Assembly: GCA_005784505.1 (NCBI GenBank)
Contig: VCAZ01000001.1
Span: 10,039,097-10,103,096 of the forward strand
Source: Bagarius yarrelli
Lineage: Eukaryota; Chordata; Actinopteri; Siluriformes; Sisoridae
DNA: 64,000 nt
Reading direction: 5' to 3'
How positions within the stretch are numbered: the stretch's first letter is position 1; each line of letters starts with the position of its first letter. The notes below the pieces were generated by a model. The model was not told the DNA's origin. It saw only the letters and a list, made by a program, of their open reading frames with translations, and searched no databases. The position numbers and the translations under genes were made by a program. Shown piece after piece: positions 1-10,915 of the stretch.

Positions 1-980
1 GTTTAGTTGTTAATACATTTTAAAACGCATCATAGAATTAAAAGCAAGGAACTAACTTTTGGAAAACAAAAATAATAGGTCTATCAGGATACTGAGGTCA
101 ATCCTTATTGTCTTCTATCAATTTACAAACAATTTAGTTTTAAACGCATGTCCTTAAAGCAAGCATCATTTGCGTGTTGTCCCCGAAAGGTTAGCATTTA
201 ATTGGTCTAGAAAATATTTAATACTTCTGAGCCTTAACAACTGCCTCTGTGACCCGTTTTCTCCCCTGAGTTCAGTACAGCTGATTAACTTGATTTGACA
301 TATGCACTGATACATCCATACACATAAAACCCTAATGATCACTGATCAGCTGAACTAATTGCTCCCTGTGTGAGAATTAAAAGCCCCTGTAGGGTTCTGC
401 CTGGGTTTCAAAGCATCTTGAGCCCCCAAAGAATGCACACATAGCACAACTTTGTCACTGCCTTGGAGGCAGCCATTCTTTTTGTTATGTTACTGGGTTT
501 CATTAACGTGGTTAATCAAACAGAACGGATAATAACATTCAGATCATGTGTGCAACCACTCTGACGTCAGGTTATTAAAATAATGAGTCTCACAGCCTCC
601 AAATGTCATGACCCAGCATGACCCGGAGATGATGGTTAATTTGGATTTAATATTAATTTGAATCAAATTGTGTGATAAGATTTGTGTTTACATTTATTTA
701 TTTTTTACATTTATTTATTTTTTACATTTATTTAGTGCTGACTTAAATAGAATGTATTTATCTTTATGTTATATAAACATTTGTCCAATGATTTATATAG
801 TAAAATGCTACTTACAGTAAGAAAAATAATATGCTAGGTTTATTCTAACAATGAGAGTCAGAATTACAACAAAACCATCCAGAAAAACACATTACAAAAA
901 AGTTATGAATTAATTTGCATTTTAATAATTATTTCATCCCCTATTAATCAGCAAGACTTTAGTAAGTCTTTTATACAGAT
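1..980. other. Gene-free left flank
   Basis: I see no coding exon here. Bases 160-650 are of fairly high complexity and look less repetitive than their surroundings, so they could hold conserved noncoding sequence, but nothing specific is recognisable. Bases 688-735 hold about three tandem copies of a 17-18 bp unit rich in 'tttacatttattta'. Confidence 0.5.
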
Positions 981-1019
981 AACGAGATGAGATAAGGAGT
1001 ACTCTCCTAAAAGGCAAAG

Positions 1020-1365
1020 TTTTAATGATCATTAGAACAATAAAGAATCAGCCCAGAACTACACAGGAGGACCTTGTCAATGATCTCAAAGCAGCTGGTA
1101 CCATAGTCACCAAGACAACAATTGGTAACACAGTACACAGTGATGGACTGAATTCCTGCAGCGCCCGCAAGGTTCCTCTGCCCCCAAAAAGTGCTTGTAC
1201 AGGCCCATCTGAAGTTTACTAATAAACATTTTGATAATTCAGAGAAGAACTGGGTGAAAGTGTTGTGGTCAGATGAAGTTTAAAAAAGATCCTGAAATGG
1301 CCTAGTCAGTCTGCAGACCTTAACCCCATAGAAAATCTCTGGAGAGAGCTGAGGCTTTGAGCTGT
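1020..1365 (+). pseudogene. Tc1/mariner-like transposase relic, internally deleted
   Basis: The plus strand encodes an N-terminal helix-turn-helix stretch typical of teleost Tc1-like transposases, including KNQPRTTQEDLVNDLKAAG and CSARKVPL. After 'gatgaagttt' (about 1282) it jumps directly to the C-terminal block, where PSQSADLNPIENLWREL is readable. The middle of the transposase, with most of the DDE catalytic core, is missing and stops are present. I did not find both terminal inverted repeats. This is an inactive DNA-transposon fossil. Confidence 0.85.
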
Positions 1366-1389
1366 CAATTATTAAACCTTTAATGACTC

Positions 1390-2580
1390 GAAGTGGATCT
1401 GATATTTTGGTTTATTAATGTGCAACATGTTTTAGTGCCATAACATAAGTATAACTTCTATTAATATAATTAATGTTTATGCCAACATGTTTCACTGCTG
1501 CTACTTATTTCAGATAATGTATTATTCTGTGTATTTTATGTATTTTCTATTTCTAATTTTTTATATTTTACTTTAATTTTAATTATTCGTCTGTGAGCAA
1601 CTGCAACTTAACAATTTACCTTAGATGAGTAAGGTATTCTGTAAAGTATTCTGATTTTAATTCTATTTACATACTTATTATTATAGTAAAATTTAAATGC
1701 ATTAACTTTATTCGTAGTTTTGGGTTTACAAATAAAATTTCAAATCTAAATTTGTTGCCAGTCATTTTTAGTCAGAAGACAACGGTTTTCAGTACAAAAG
1801 CGCAAACAAGTTTAAGTCTGTTATCAACTACGGTCCATAATATCATAAAAAGATTGAGGGAGTCAGGGAAAATCTCTGATTCATTATGATGTATTGTATG
1901 AGAAACCATCATGCTACTGTGATAAACAACGTGGGAGTTAGAAATATTGTGAAATAACTATGAATTACAGTTTGCTGCTAAAACATACTGCAGGGGCAAT
2001 ATATCAATTATGCACATAAACACCTGAAGTGGACCAAAAGACAATAGTGAAGTGAAGTTTATATTTCAGCTTGTTTTAGGGGAAAATGAATGTCAGAGCC
2101 AAAAAACCTGCCAGACTATCGAATGACCAGCATGATGTGATTGTATGGGACATTAGTGTCAATTACATAATCGGCATATATATTAAAGTACCATTGATGC
2201 AGAAGTGTATATCAGATGTTTGGGAACAATGCTAGGCCTTATTATACACAAGTTACAACAGTGTGGCTTTGTAAGCACAGAGTGTGTGCTTGGACTTGCT
2301 TTCTGCAGTCCAGATGGATCTAGAATTATTAATGTATAGTGCACAATAAAGATGAAAAGCAGGCATCCATATACTTTCAAGCACGTCGACAATATTAGGC
2401 TAAAATACTAGTCACAATTCTGCAGTATCTTTGATTGCTATATGATTAAAAAGTGTTATTTAATAAAAGGCTTATGTGCCCTAGTGATAAACATGCTTCT
2501 GTCCCAACTTTAAATGTTTTACAGGTTTCAATTTCATCAACTGTTTTAGAATTTTTTTGGAATAGGAATTTGTAGATCCC
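1390..2580. other. AT-rich spacer, no gene seen
   Basis: This AT-rich intergenic DNA contains only short chance reading frames without recognisable motifs. No exon, RNA gene or clear repeat family could be supported. Confidence 0.4.
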
Positions 2581-2586
2581 CTTTAG

Positions 2587-2626
2587 CAATGAACCTGTAT
2601 ACCACTGCAGATATACAGGTTCATTG
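2587..2626. repeat. Perfect short inverted repeat (14-bp arms)
   Basis: Arms at 2587-2600 (caatgaacctgtat) and 2613-2626 (atacaggttcattg) are exact reverse complements around a 12-base spacer. The palindrome lies just left of a Tc1-like fragment, so it may be a transposon end or internal palindrome. Confidence 0.8.
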
Positions 2627-2635
2627 AGAGCACTG

Positions 2636-2722
2636 CAGGACTGAAATCCTGCAGCGTCTGCAAGGTTCCTCTGCTCAAGAAAACACATATACAGGCCCAT
2701 CTGTAGTTTGCCAGTAAACATA
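2636..2722 (+). mobile_element. Tc1-like transposase fragment
   Basis: The sequence repeats the block seen at about 1145-1215: 'ctgcagcg', then 'tgcaaggttcctctgc', then 'acaggcccatctg'. It translates to the SC(S)xxKVPLLKK region of Tc1-like transposases. Only this short block survives. Confidence 0.7.
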
Positions 2723-2879
2723 TGGAACAGAAAATCTGTTTTAAGGATACTGTATATGAAAAATCCAGTGGCATTATGGGTACATCACAGCAGACTTTAT
2801 AACATCCAGACAAACTTTATTAATATTAAAAAAACTCATTCCATCAACACATACATTATCTGTAATTAATCTGAGAGTC

Positions 2880-3090
2880 AGAATTTAATTTATTTCATTT
2901 TTATTTGTATGCCACACATTAATAAATATTGTCACAAAGCAGCCTATACAAAAATATATACATTCCAGATATACATTTAAATTTTTACATTTATTCCTGC
3001 CAAAGCAAGCGAGAGGCATCTGAGGTAAAGGAAAGCACACTGAGATGACATTAAAAAACCTTGAGAAGAACCAGACCAGAATATAATTAC
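2880..3090 (+). repeat. Dispersed teleost repeat, copy 1 (degraded)
   Basis: A 'tttatttgtatgc' start, a 'cacaaagcagc' block and an 'accttgagaagaaccag' end resemble the better preserved copy at 34240-34990 and the partial copy at 52138-52325. I do not know the superfamily. Confidence 0.5.
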
Positions 3091-3109
3091 ATTTTTTCCT
3101 TTCGAACTG

Positions 3110-4290
3110 TACTCAATGTGCGGTATGCCTAAAGATATTAAAATAAGTTTAGTAAACTGTTATGTCTAAAGCGATGGTACTTTTTGTGGTGTAGTATATA
3201 ATTGCAGTTATAAATAAGTACAAATACCAAAAGACAATAAAAATAATAGAAATCCTTTTCTTCTCCTGTAATAAAATAAAATCTAAATTTGAAAAAAAAA
3301 AATTAAACAAAATTAATAAATAATCAAATTGTCAATAACTTGTATAATATCATGTAATTTTACACCCCTGTCCTGGTAGCAGTGTTCCGCATAATAAATA
3401 CGCATGTATTGCAACTGCACTGCAGCACTGAAATATGCAGCGAGGCCTTCTGACGTTGTCAAATGGCTAATTTTTTAAACCAAACATAAAACAGATATTA
3501 ATAACATAAACCTGATAAATATATTGATAGTAAATACTATAAAAATGTTATATAAATGACAAAAAATGCATCAGTAAAACAAGTTTGCATCTATTTAGGT
3601 GTATATCTGTATTTTTAAACACTAGGTAATAAAAATAGCGTGCGTCTCTCTTCAGTCGCATATTTAACTTTATAACTATCTTCAATCTGAATAAATTTAT
3701 TTGATAATTTAATGTTGGAATTGTCCTTCTATGATTTGCACAACGTGGAAATAGACTGTAAATTGGCTGCAGCAGACCTCTTCTGAGACTCAGGATAAAC
3801 TCTATCGAGAAGAAAAAGATACCAGTGGATTAAACAAACTCATTTATTTAAAATAAAAAAGAAAAACATCAGAATTTTCAGTCCAAACCTGCAGCTGATC
3901 TAAGACATGAAGGTGCAGCCATTAGTGTTTATAAAGTTAGAAGCAGGGCAACAGTCTACCTTTAGAATTTTTACAATTTCTTATTCATCCAAAACAAAAA
4001 CCATGATTATTATATTACATAACATCCGGATCTACTAATTATTCATTGTGTATTACTGTAATACTGTCATCAGACTATTGTTCGAGTTCTAGATTTGCTG
4101 TTCTTGACATAACTGTGGGTATCTCTAGGCCTAATCCTATGGAAATTTACTGTAAACTTTAGTATACAAGTGCACCTAATTATACTTAGCACCTGAAAGT
4201 TAAGAGAAAATAAATAAATAAGTAAATAAGTAAAATAAGTAAATAAATAAGTTAAAAAATGTTTAAAACCTTGATAGCATCAAAATAGGT
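3110..4290. other. AT-rich spacer downstream of receptor gene
   Basis: No coding exon is visible. Short A-rich runs and a 'taaataagtaaataag' simple repeat at 4210-4255 are the only structure seen. Confidence 0.4.
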
Positions 4291-4293
4291 TAA

Positions 4294-4295
<2 letters not shown>

Positions 4296-4331
<36 letters not shown>
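4296..4331. repeat. (AG)n microsatellite
   Basis: About 18 uninterrupted AG units end 7 bases beyond the stop codon of the minus-strand receptor gene. The mRNA would therefore carry a (CU)n tract at the start of its 3' UTR. Confidence 0.95.
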
Positions 4332-4333
<2 letters not shown>

Positions 4334-4338
4334 CGGAT

Positions 4339-5232
4339 TTACCCTGTGGGTCTGTAACACACTCTCCACACTTTGGTGAGCAGTGTGACTCTGAGTCCAG
4401 CGCAGCCCCGGATGTACAGTAACGGTGTGAGAACAGCGTTTACGCGCGGCATGATGCGCAGCGGATCTGTGCCCTCGTTACGGAACGCGTAGCACTGTGT
4501 GCCCAAGAAATTACACACGATAATGTGCAAAAAGATTGGAAGCCAGGATATAAGAAAGCACACGGCCACGACTACTATAAGATAGACAGACGCGCGCTTG
4601 TTTTCCCGCTCTGCGCTGGCCGGCTCGCGCTCTAGCTGGTACCTGGCAATCAGGAACAGGCGCACATTAAGCCCGATCATGATAATCACGGTGAAAATGT
4701 TGCTCACGAAAGTTCCGAAGCCGGTGACCTGCTTGGCAATGCCTACTGTTACAAGATTATTGACGGCCACAATGACAAACGCGTACAGCCAGTACACCGC
4801 TACCACTGCCAGCGTCCGGCCGCGCGTCATGCGCTGGGAGTATTTAAATGGCGAGGACACGGCGTGGTAGCGATCCGCCTGAGCTGCTAAAATGGCCATG
4901 TAGGACAGGCCCAGGAAAGTGGGCGCTATGTAGAATGTGCGATTGGGTGAGTCGTAACTGTCGCGCACATCCAGCGCGCCGCAGTAGTAGTACGACACTC
5001 CTGAGCACACGTCGCTCAGGCACGTGCTCAGCATGTACATAAAGCGGTTCTCTCTGCGCAGCGACCTGTTTAGCAAAATGGACAGAAAAACAGACACGTT
5101 GAGGAAGATGATGGCTGTAGCCAAAAAGATATTAAAGAGGAGCAGCAACACGTTTCCAAAACTGTTGAGAGGCAGAACGGGCCCCAAAGCGCTAACCAAA
5201 GAAAAGGAGTTGGATTGATTCAGGTTGGCCAT
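4339..5232 (-). CDS. Intronless class A G-protein-coupled receptor, divergent (GPR148-like?)
   Basis: The single exon encodes 297 aa with seven hydrophobic segments and a very short N-terminus (MANLNQSNSFSL, one N-glycosylation sequon). The first intracellular loop (NRSLRRENRF) leads into TM2 with its conserved Asp (CLSDV). TM3 ends in ADRY, the expected G-protein-coupling motif. TM6 carries CFLISWLP. The TM7 motif NPxxY is degraded to TPLLY. The position normally holding the disulfide Cys at the top of TM3 is Pro, and the second extracellular loop lacks Cys. An NRT sequon precedes TM3. These features, with no obvious TM5 Pro, recall MECA-type receptors or the GPR148 group, but I cannot assign an orthologue or ligand. 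Its closest relative in the window is the receptor at 7608-8498, in opposite orientation. The coding sequence is visibly richer in G+C than its flanks. The start is the only in-frame Met giving a full receptor. Confidence 0.85.
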   Translation of the reverse strand: MANLNQSNSFSLVSALGPVLPLNSFGNVLLLLFNIFLATAIIFLNVSVFLSILLNRSLRRENRFMYMLSTCLSDVCSGVSYYYCGALDVRDSYDSPNRTFYIAPTFLGLSYMAILAAQADRYHAVSSPFKYSQRMTRGRTLAVVAVYWLYAFVIVAVNNLVTVGIAKQVTGFGTFVSNIFTVIIMIGLNVRLFLIARYQLEREPASAERENKRASVYLIVVVAVCFLISWLPIFLHIIVCNFLGTQCYAFRNEGTDPLRIMPRVNAVLTPLLYIRGCAGLRVTLLTKVWRVCYRPTG

Positions 5233-6326
5233 GCGTAAACAAAGCCATCAGAGGAGGAAACACACAGATGAAAACACTTCATTTGGCTGCACGCTCTGAA
5301 AGGTCGCACAGAGCTTTTAAAAACGACCAAAGAGCTCCTCTGTGGTTTTCCAACCTTTCCAAGCTGTTGGAAAAAAAAAACACCCAAAGCCTGTTGGGAG
5401 CAGCAGTTGGGATTGGGACTGACAGTCAGCCCGGGAGTTACAGCAGCTCCAAAACAACGCTCGCTTAATTGGGCTCGTGTCCAGTTACATTTCAATCATA
5501 ATCATAAGAGAGAAGAAACCATGTGGAAAATGTTCACAGACTGGCATCATACTTTTAATGACTTCAAATAGAGATAAAGATTTTATCTTTATGAACCAGT
5601 CTTCACAATTACAAGGCTAAACTAAGCAGCCTCTCCGCCATACCATCGACAAAAGTTAAACTCTGCAGTCTGTAGGTCACCGAGTGACTTCTGCTATAGA
5701 CTATGACATTCTCCTAAACCATCTACAACATATAAGCATTCAGGGACAGGCATTAAGTTGATTTAGATTCTACCTGTCTGATTAATACCATTTTGTGGAT
5801 TTAAATGAAGAAACATTAAATAGGTAAATATTTGGTGCCATAAGGATCAGCTCTAGAACCGCTGCTGTTTACAATATACATGCTTACCCTGGAAAACATG
5901 ATAAGAAGGCACCTGCACACTTTAGCTCGCACAAGTCACCTTGCAATTAAAAGGTTGCAACTAGTGACAATTAGTTCATAAGAAAAAAATGTGTCGATTT
6001 TATATTATTCAGCAACTTTTCTTTAAAAAAATATTTCTCCCATATTACAAAAACAGCTGTCGTACACATTAGAACAGCTGTCGTACACATTAGAAATATC
6101 TAAAATAAGAAACTCTTTATTTGTGTCCAAAGCATTTATGACCAGACTGGACTACTGTAATGCATTACTAATGAACAAGCTACAAAAGGCAGCTGCTCGG
6201 TTCTTATCAGGTTGACATGTCTGGCCACTGAAAAAACCCCAAACACCTCAAATACTGCTAAATAACACGACTGATAACATTTCATAACAAATCAACAATT
6301 AGCAGTTAACACAACAATACTTTCAT
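5233..6326. other. Spacer between divergent receptor genes, proximal part
   Basis: No coding exon is visible. The first few hundred bases probably hold the promoter and 5' UTR of the minus-strand receptor, but no core promoter element is convincing. Bases 6051-6093 are a 21-bp tandem duplication (acagctgtcgtacacattag). Confidence 0.4.
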
Positions 6327-6540
6327 GGGACGTAGTAGCTTACCGGTTAAGGTGTTGGACTGCTAGCTGGAAGACTGTGGGTTTGATTCCCAGCACCATT
6401 AAGTTACCACTGTTGGGCCCCTGAGCAAAGCCCAAAACCCCCAATTGCTTATTGTAGAAAACTACAAAGAATGTAAAAGAACATTTTACTTTATGTTGTA
6501 CTGTGTATAATCATGTATGTGACAAATAAAATCTGAAAAA
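6327..6540 (+). mobile_element. tRNA-derived SINE
   Basis: The copy has an A-box-like 'tagcttaccggttaagg' start, a B-box-like 'gggtttgattccc' at 6379-6391, then 'ctgttgggcccctgagcaa'. It ends in a 'gtgacaaataaaatctgaaaaa' tail. The same head recurs throughout the window on both strands. Confidence 0.75.
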
Positions 6541-6624
6541 AGAAATAAATGTAAATCACTCACATACTGATAGAGTAATGAATCTTTTTATAGCACCAAT
6601 TAATTTTTTTTTTTTTTTTATATT

Positions 6625-6900
6625 ATAGGGTGGCTCATGGTTAAGGTCTTGGCCTACCAGCCTGAAGGCCCTTAACCCCCAATTGCTCAGTTGTATAAAT
6701 GTAAATTGGTGTCTACCAAATGCTGTAGATGTACCTATTTTGCATGCCATCTTGAGATTATTTAAAGATTATTATTTCGTCTTCAGCTCTGTGTTGCTCT
6801 TGTGTAGCACCATGGGGTCCTGGAGAAATGTTGTTACATTTCACTGTGTACTGCATCTGCTATATATGGTTGAAATGACAGTAAAGCTAAAACTTGATTT
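6625..6900 (+). mobile_element. tRNA-derived SINE, rearranged
   Basis: The head 'gggtggctcatggttaagg' is followed by a shortened body lacking the B box, then 'ccaattgctcagttgta'. Bases 6808-6900 carry a second familiar fish SINE tail ending 'gaaatgacagtaaagc'. Two copies may have joined or recombined here. Confidence 0.6.
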
Positions 6901-7607
6901 ACCTATTTAAAATGTAATGAGTAGCGTAACTGTTTAGGTACTTCATGAAACTAATTACATTTGATCAAGTATCTTTTCAACAGATCTTTTCAACTAAATC
7001 AGCTTCAGCCAATAGTTATTTGGTTTCTGAATAAAATTCCCAAATAAACAAAGAATTGTATAATGCAAAAACGCAATATTCATTATCTAAATTAATCTAT
7101 GGGTTTTTATTGAAATGCAATTGTAATATTGACCAGGCTGCTTCAGCAAAGGTAAAGGAATCTCCCCACTTGTAGTGATTATGGGAGTAGTCCCACCTGC
7201 CATATATGCCAGAAATGTAAATGCAACTGAGTGAGAATGTGGCAGCGCCATGAAACCAGTCAAAAGCAGGAAATTATGCACATATTTCCTTTTTTGTTTC
7301 TGGTCAAACCTGCAGGGTGGCTTGGGTGCTGTGATGGTTGCACTGATCCGGGATCCCAGGTTTGGTTGTGAGCTTGTGTTTCTGTCGTTTCTGTACACAC
7401 ACCGATGTCTATGGCAACATAAATAATTACACTTCATAAACATTTCCAAAGTGATGTCTGCTCTCTTGTGGCATTTTGTACAGTGATTTGTGGAAAAAGT
7501 TGTCTTAAAGTCCCCCAGGTCTCTGCACAGAGCTCTTATAATAACCCCAGCCTGTCCTCTGGTCGTGGAGGGCGAGTGGGTCTCCTCGCCTTCAGTGTAA
7601 AAAAAAA
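6901..7607. other. Upstream region of plus-strand receptor gene
   Basis: No exon is supported. A G+C-richer stretch with CTC/GTC-rich sequence precedes the ATG at 7608, which follows an A9 run. The promoter is presumably within this interval, but no TATA or initiator could be assigned. Confidence 0.35.
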
Positions 7608-8498
7608 ATGGCTAGTTTAAATTACACCATTGCATTCTCGGTTGACTTTACAAGTGTGGCAGATTTTTTTATTTTTATTTACCACATAGTGTTTGCCACA
7701 TGCGCGGCTCTGCTCGCGGGCTCTGTGGTTCTCGGGATCCTGTGCACACGTGCGCTTCGCCAACAGAACCGCTTCATCTTCATGCTGAACACCAGCATTA
7801 GCGACACCCTCACCGGTCTGTCCGTCTATTACCTCGGGCTTTTTGACGTGCAGGAGGGTTATCCGTCCAGAAACAGCACTTTTTACATTTTGCCCTCGTT
7901 TTTAGGGGTGAACGTGATGACGTTTCTGTTCGCGCAGTTTGACCGCTACTTGGCTGTGGGTCACCCGTTTTTCTACAACCGCTTCATCACGCGCGGCTTT
8001 GTCATCACGTGCTGTGTGTTCTGCTGGGTGTACACCTACTTAATCCTGACTATTCAGAACGTTCTACCAGTTGCGGAAGCTGTCAAACTCAGCGCTTTCG
8101 GCGTCATGACGTTGCAGATCATAGTAGTGATCAAAGTCTTAATGACTATTAAGTTATATATCATAGCCAAACACCAGCTTGGGCGTGAGGCGCCCAGTCC
8201 GGAGAGAGACAGCAAGAAAGAGTCTCTACGCCTGATCGTGTTCGTGGTGATTTGTTTTTTGTCTCTGTGGTGTCCATCCTTTGTGAATATCATGGTGAGA
8301 TATCTGTCAAACCGCGGGCTGCGCTTTAGAAACGAGGCGACTAACGTGTTCGCCATCATGGCGCGCTTTAACGCGCTCAGCACCTCTGCGCTTTACATCT
8401 GGGGCAGTCCTGCTCTGCGCACAGCTGTGTGGCGCACACTGTGGAGAAGAGTGTGTACACCGTGTCACTTCAGGACTACCAGGTTCCTGCACACATAA
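7608..8498 (+). CDS. Intronless class A G-protein-coupled receptor, divergent paralogue
   Basis: One exon encodes 296 aa with seven membrane segments. It matches the receptor at 4339-5232 in length and block order: MASLNYT start, CTRALRQQNRF loop, SISDT in TM2, RNSTFYI glycosylation site before TM3, FDRY at the TM3 end, short ICL3 (REAPSPERDSKK), CFLSLWCPSF in TM6, and RFNALSTSALYIWG in TM7. NPxxY is again lost (STSALY), and the conserved TM3 and ECL2 cysteines are again absent. The two genes are therefore old inverted tandem duplicates about 2.4 kb apart, transcribed away from each other. Ligand and subfamily are unknown. GPR148-like or MECA-like affinity is inference from motif pattern only. 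Confidence 0.85.
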   Translation: MASLNYTIAFSVDFTSVADFFIFIYHIVFATCAALLAGSVVLGILCTRALRQQNRFIFMLNTSISDTLTGLSVYYLGLFDVQEGYPSRNSTFYILPSFLGVNVMTFLFAQFDRYLAVGHPFFYNRFITRGFVITCCVFCWVYTYLILTIQNVLPVAEAVKLSAFGVMTLQIIVVIKVLMTIKLYIIAKHQLGREAPSPERDSKKESLRLIVFVVICFLSLWCPSFVNIMVRYLSNRGLRFRNEATNVFAIMARFNALSTSALYIWGSPALRTAVWRTLWRRVCTPCHFRTTRFLHT

Positions 8499-10915
8499 AC
8501 CTCTCTCAGCCGATGATCAGTTCCACAGGAAAGTTGAATTAGTGCCTGAGGAAGATTAAGATTTTGTTGTTATTGGAAAAATATCGCATTATTACAACAC
8601 AGCCCAGTGTTCATGAATAAATGACGACATACCGTTTAAAAATGTACAAGTGAACACAAAAATATCTCTGGAAAACTTATTCTACAAGTTTATTCAGCTC
8701 ATACAATTTTGTGGGTGTTCTTTTAAACATTGTTAATTTATGTTAATTCTATATCAATTCTATAACTGATTCCTAACCTTGTTCCTGCAGTAACACACCT
8801 TTACTTTTCCCCCTCTCTGCTCTAACACACACTTCTATTAAGGGAAGGTCTGATATTAGTTAAATAGCATGATCAGGTTTATGAAAACAACCTGAAACAG
8901 GGCTGAAAATCATTGCTGTATTTCTGAACCGTTTCTAGACTTCTTGGCACCCTATATGAGATTACTATTGCCACCTTTACCTCAGGAATCCTCCACTTCC
9001 ACACCATACAAACCATTCACAAACTTTTACAAAAAAGCCCCCCATTAACACATTTAATAATCATTGCAAATAGCCTGAATTCTAGTATTTAAACATATTC
9101 TCTCTAAAAACAGCTGATATTTGGCAAGTAGCCAAATTCTAATATGTCAAAATTTCATCACTATAAAGAAATTATAACAGTAATTATTTTTATAATAATA
9201 ATAGTCTGATTGGCACCCTGGAGAGCGCTTTTGCCTACAAAGGTACTGCTGTAATTATTTACACTTTATATATCGAATACATATTATGCATGCAGTGTAT
9301 GTAATAAAGCATTTCATCCTTTCTTTTTTTCTCTCTCTGTTAGAATATTCAACATGAACATGAAACCAGAGAAAGGAGGAGTACAGAGCGTCTCAGAGAG
9401 CTAGAGGGACGTGACAGCGTCTGTCTCTGGTAGGAGGTAGAACTGGATGAAAGGCTAATTATTTCATGGCTGAACCTGGATAAGACTGCCGTACCTTTAA
9501 TACTAATTAAATAATCAACTGGAAAGACACTTGCTTTATAAAGTTTCACTACAGTGTAGTGATATATATTTTTGTAACTGGGGGGGGGGTCTGTGTGTGT
9601 TAAATTAGAACTCATATAAGAGATATATCTTATATTTATACAGATATTACTTCTAATAAATTAGAACATTTTATCTATTTACAAATTAGAATATTTGCTA
9701 TAAAATAGGTAATAGAAAGCTTTAGCCACATGCTTACAGTAATGATACAGGCAAAGCTGGTTTAAAATACCGAAATATATTTTAAAAAATGAGTTTAACA
9801 CAAAATGGAGTGCCTATTTTGTAAAGTATTCACAGAAATATCTTAAAAGCAATTTAAACTCATTTATAAACTTGTTTATTGTGAATAACAATATTGTTTA
9901 AATGAGTTGAAATGAGTAAATGTGAGTCATGTCCATGTACTTGTACAGTAATAGTGTAATATGACCATATTTTGCTAAAATAAAAAAGGAAAATATCTAA
10001 AGCTTTTTTTTCCTAATCATCTTATTTGTGTTATTTGTAAAAATCCCATCAGCATCATTTGTGCTCAAAGTCAATAATAACACTTCATGTACTAAGTAGT
10101 AAATGATATAAAAGCTCCAGACTTAAATCTTTGAGGGAATATTCACTGAGTAACAGGGACGTTCCTGGCACAAACAGGAACACTGCTTGAAAAGTAAAAC
10201 TTACATATTATAATACATAATTAGGAAATGCATAGTAAAAGAAGCAACAAAGGATTTCATAAACATCCTAATTTTTATTGGAACATTTTCTTAAAAGTGT
10301 TTAAAAAATATACTTATATATAAAGATGTGAGTAAATGCTGTGAACCACGGGAGAAATCATTCTGCATTTAGAACAAAGAAAAGAAGCAGTTCGGAACCT
10401 CACGCTAATACTTAACACAGGGAACCTACAGGAACCAAAACAGCGAGCAGGAATTGAACATAAAAGTCACAGTAATTAAACTGTACATAATGATTACGTA
10501 TTTTTATTTCTTTTTGTTAATGCTGCAAAGTCATACTGAAACAATGTGGATTTTTTTTTTAGAGCTGGAAACAACATACTTCATGACTCAGCTATGTATC
10601 AAGATATACAGAGTCCACTGTCTGTGTAATGTAAATGATGCAAAACATATAAGCCCCTTTGGTCCAATCTCATAATATATGCATCAAAACGTAATCAGCT
10701 GCATGAAGAAACTGTGTTCTTTTTGCAGGAAAATACTGCCTGCACATCTCTAACCTTATGCTGGAAAGGGGAGACATATTGAAAATGATTTGACTTCTTA
10801 TCAGTCAACAAAACATCTAAAATAAATGAAGAATATGGATGAGGAATCAGATTCTCTGAGAATATACAAACAAACAAAAGGTGAGAGAAAGAGATGGAGA
10901 AAGCGCAGAAGTGTT
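8499..10915. other. Intergenic region and morc2 3' UTR
   Basis: No further exon is seen. Bases adjoining 10915 should be morc2 3' UTR. Minus-strand poly(A) signals read as 'tttatt' on the plus strand at 10503-10508 and 10274-10279, and I cannot tell which is used. A G10 run near 9580 and many A/T runs are the only simple sequence. Confidence 0.4.

Noticed and set aside
6330..6400. Possible functional tRNA genes at the SINE heads
   Set aside because: The cloverleaf stems do not pair properly, anticodon arms are degraded and the copies are followed by SINE bodies, so they are retroposons.
7087..7449. 120-codon minus-strand frame upstream of the second receptor
   Set aside because: No motif, low-complexity context and no transcript support visible. 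Treated as chance.
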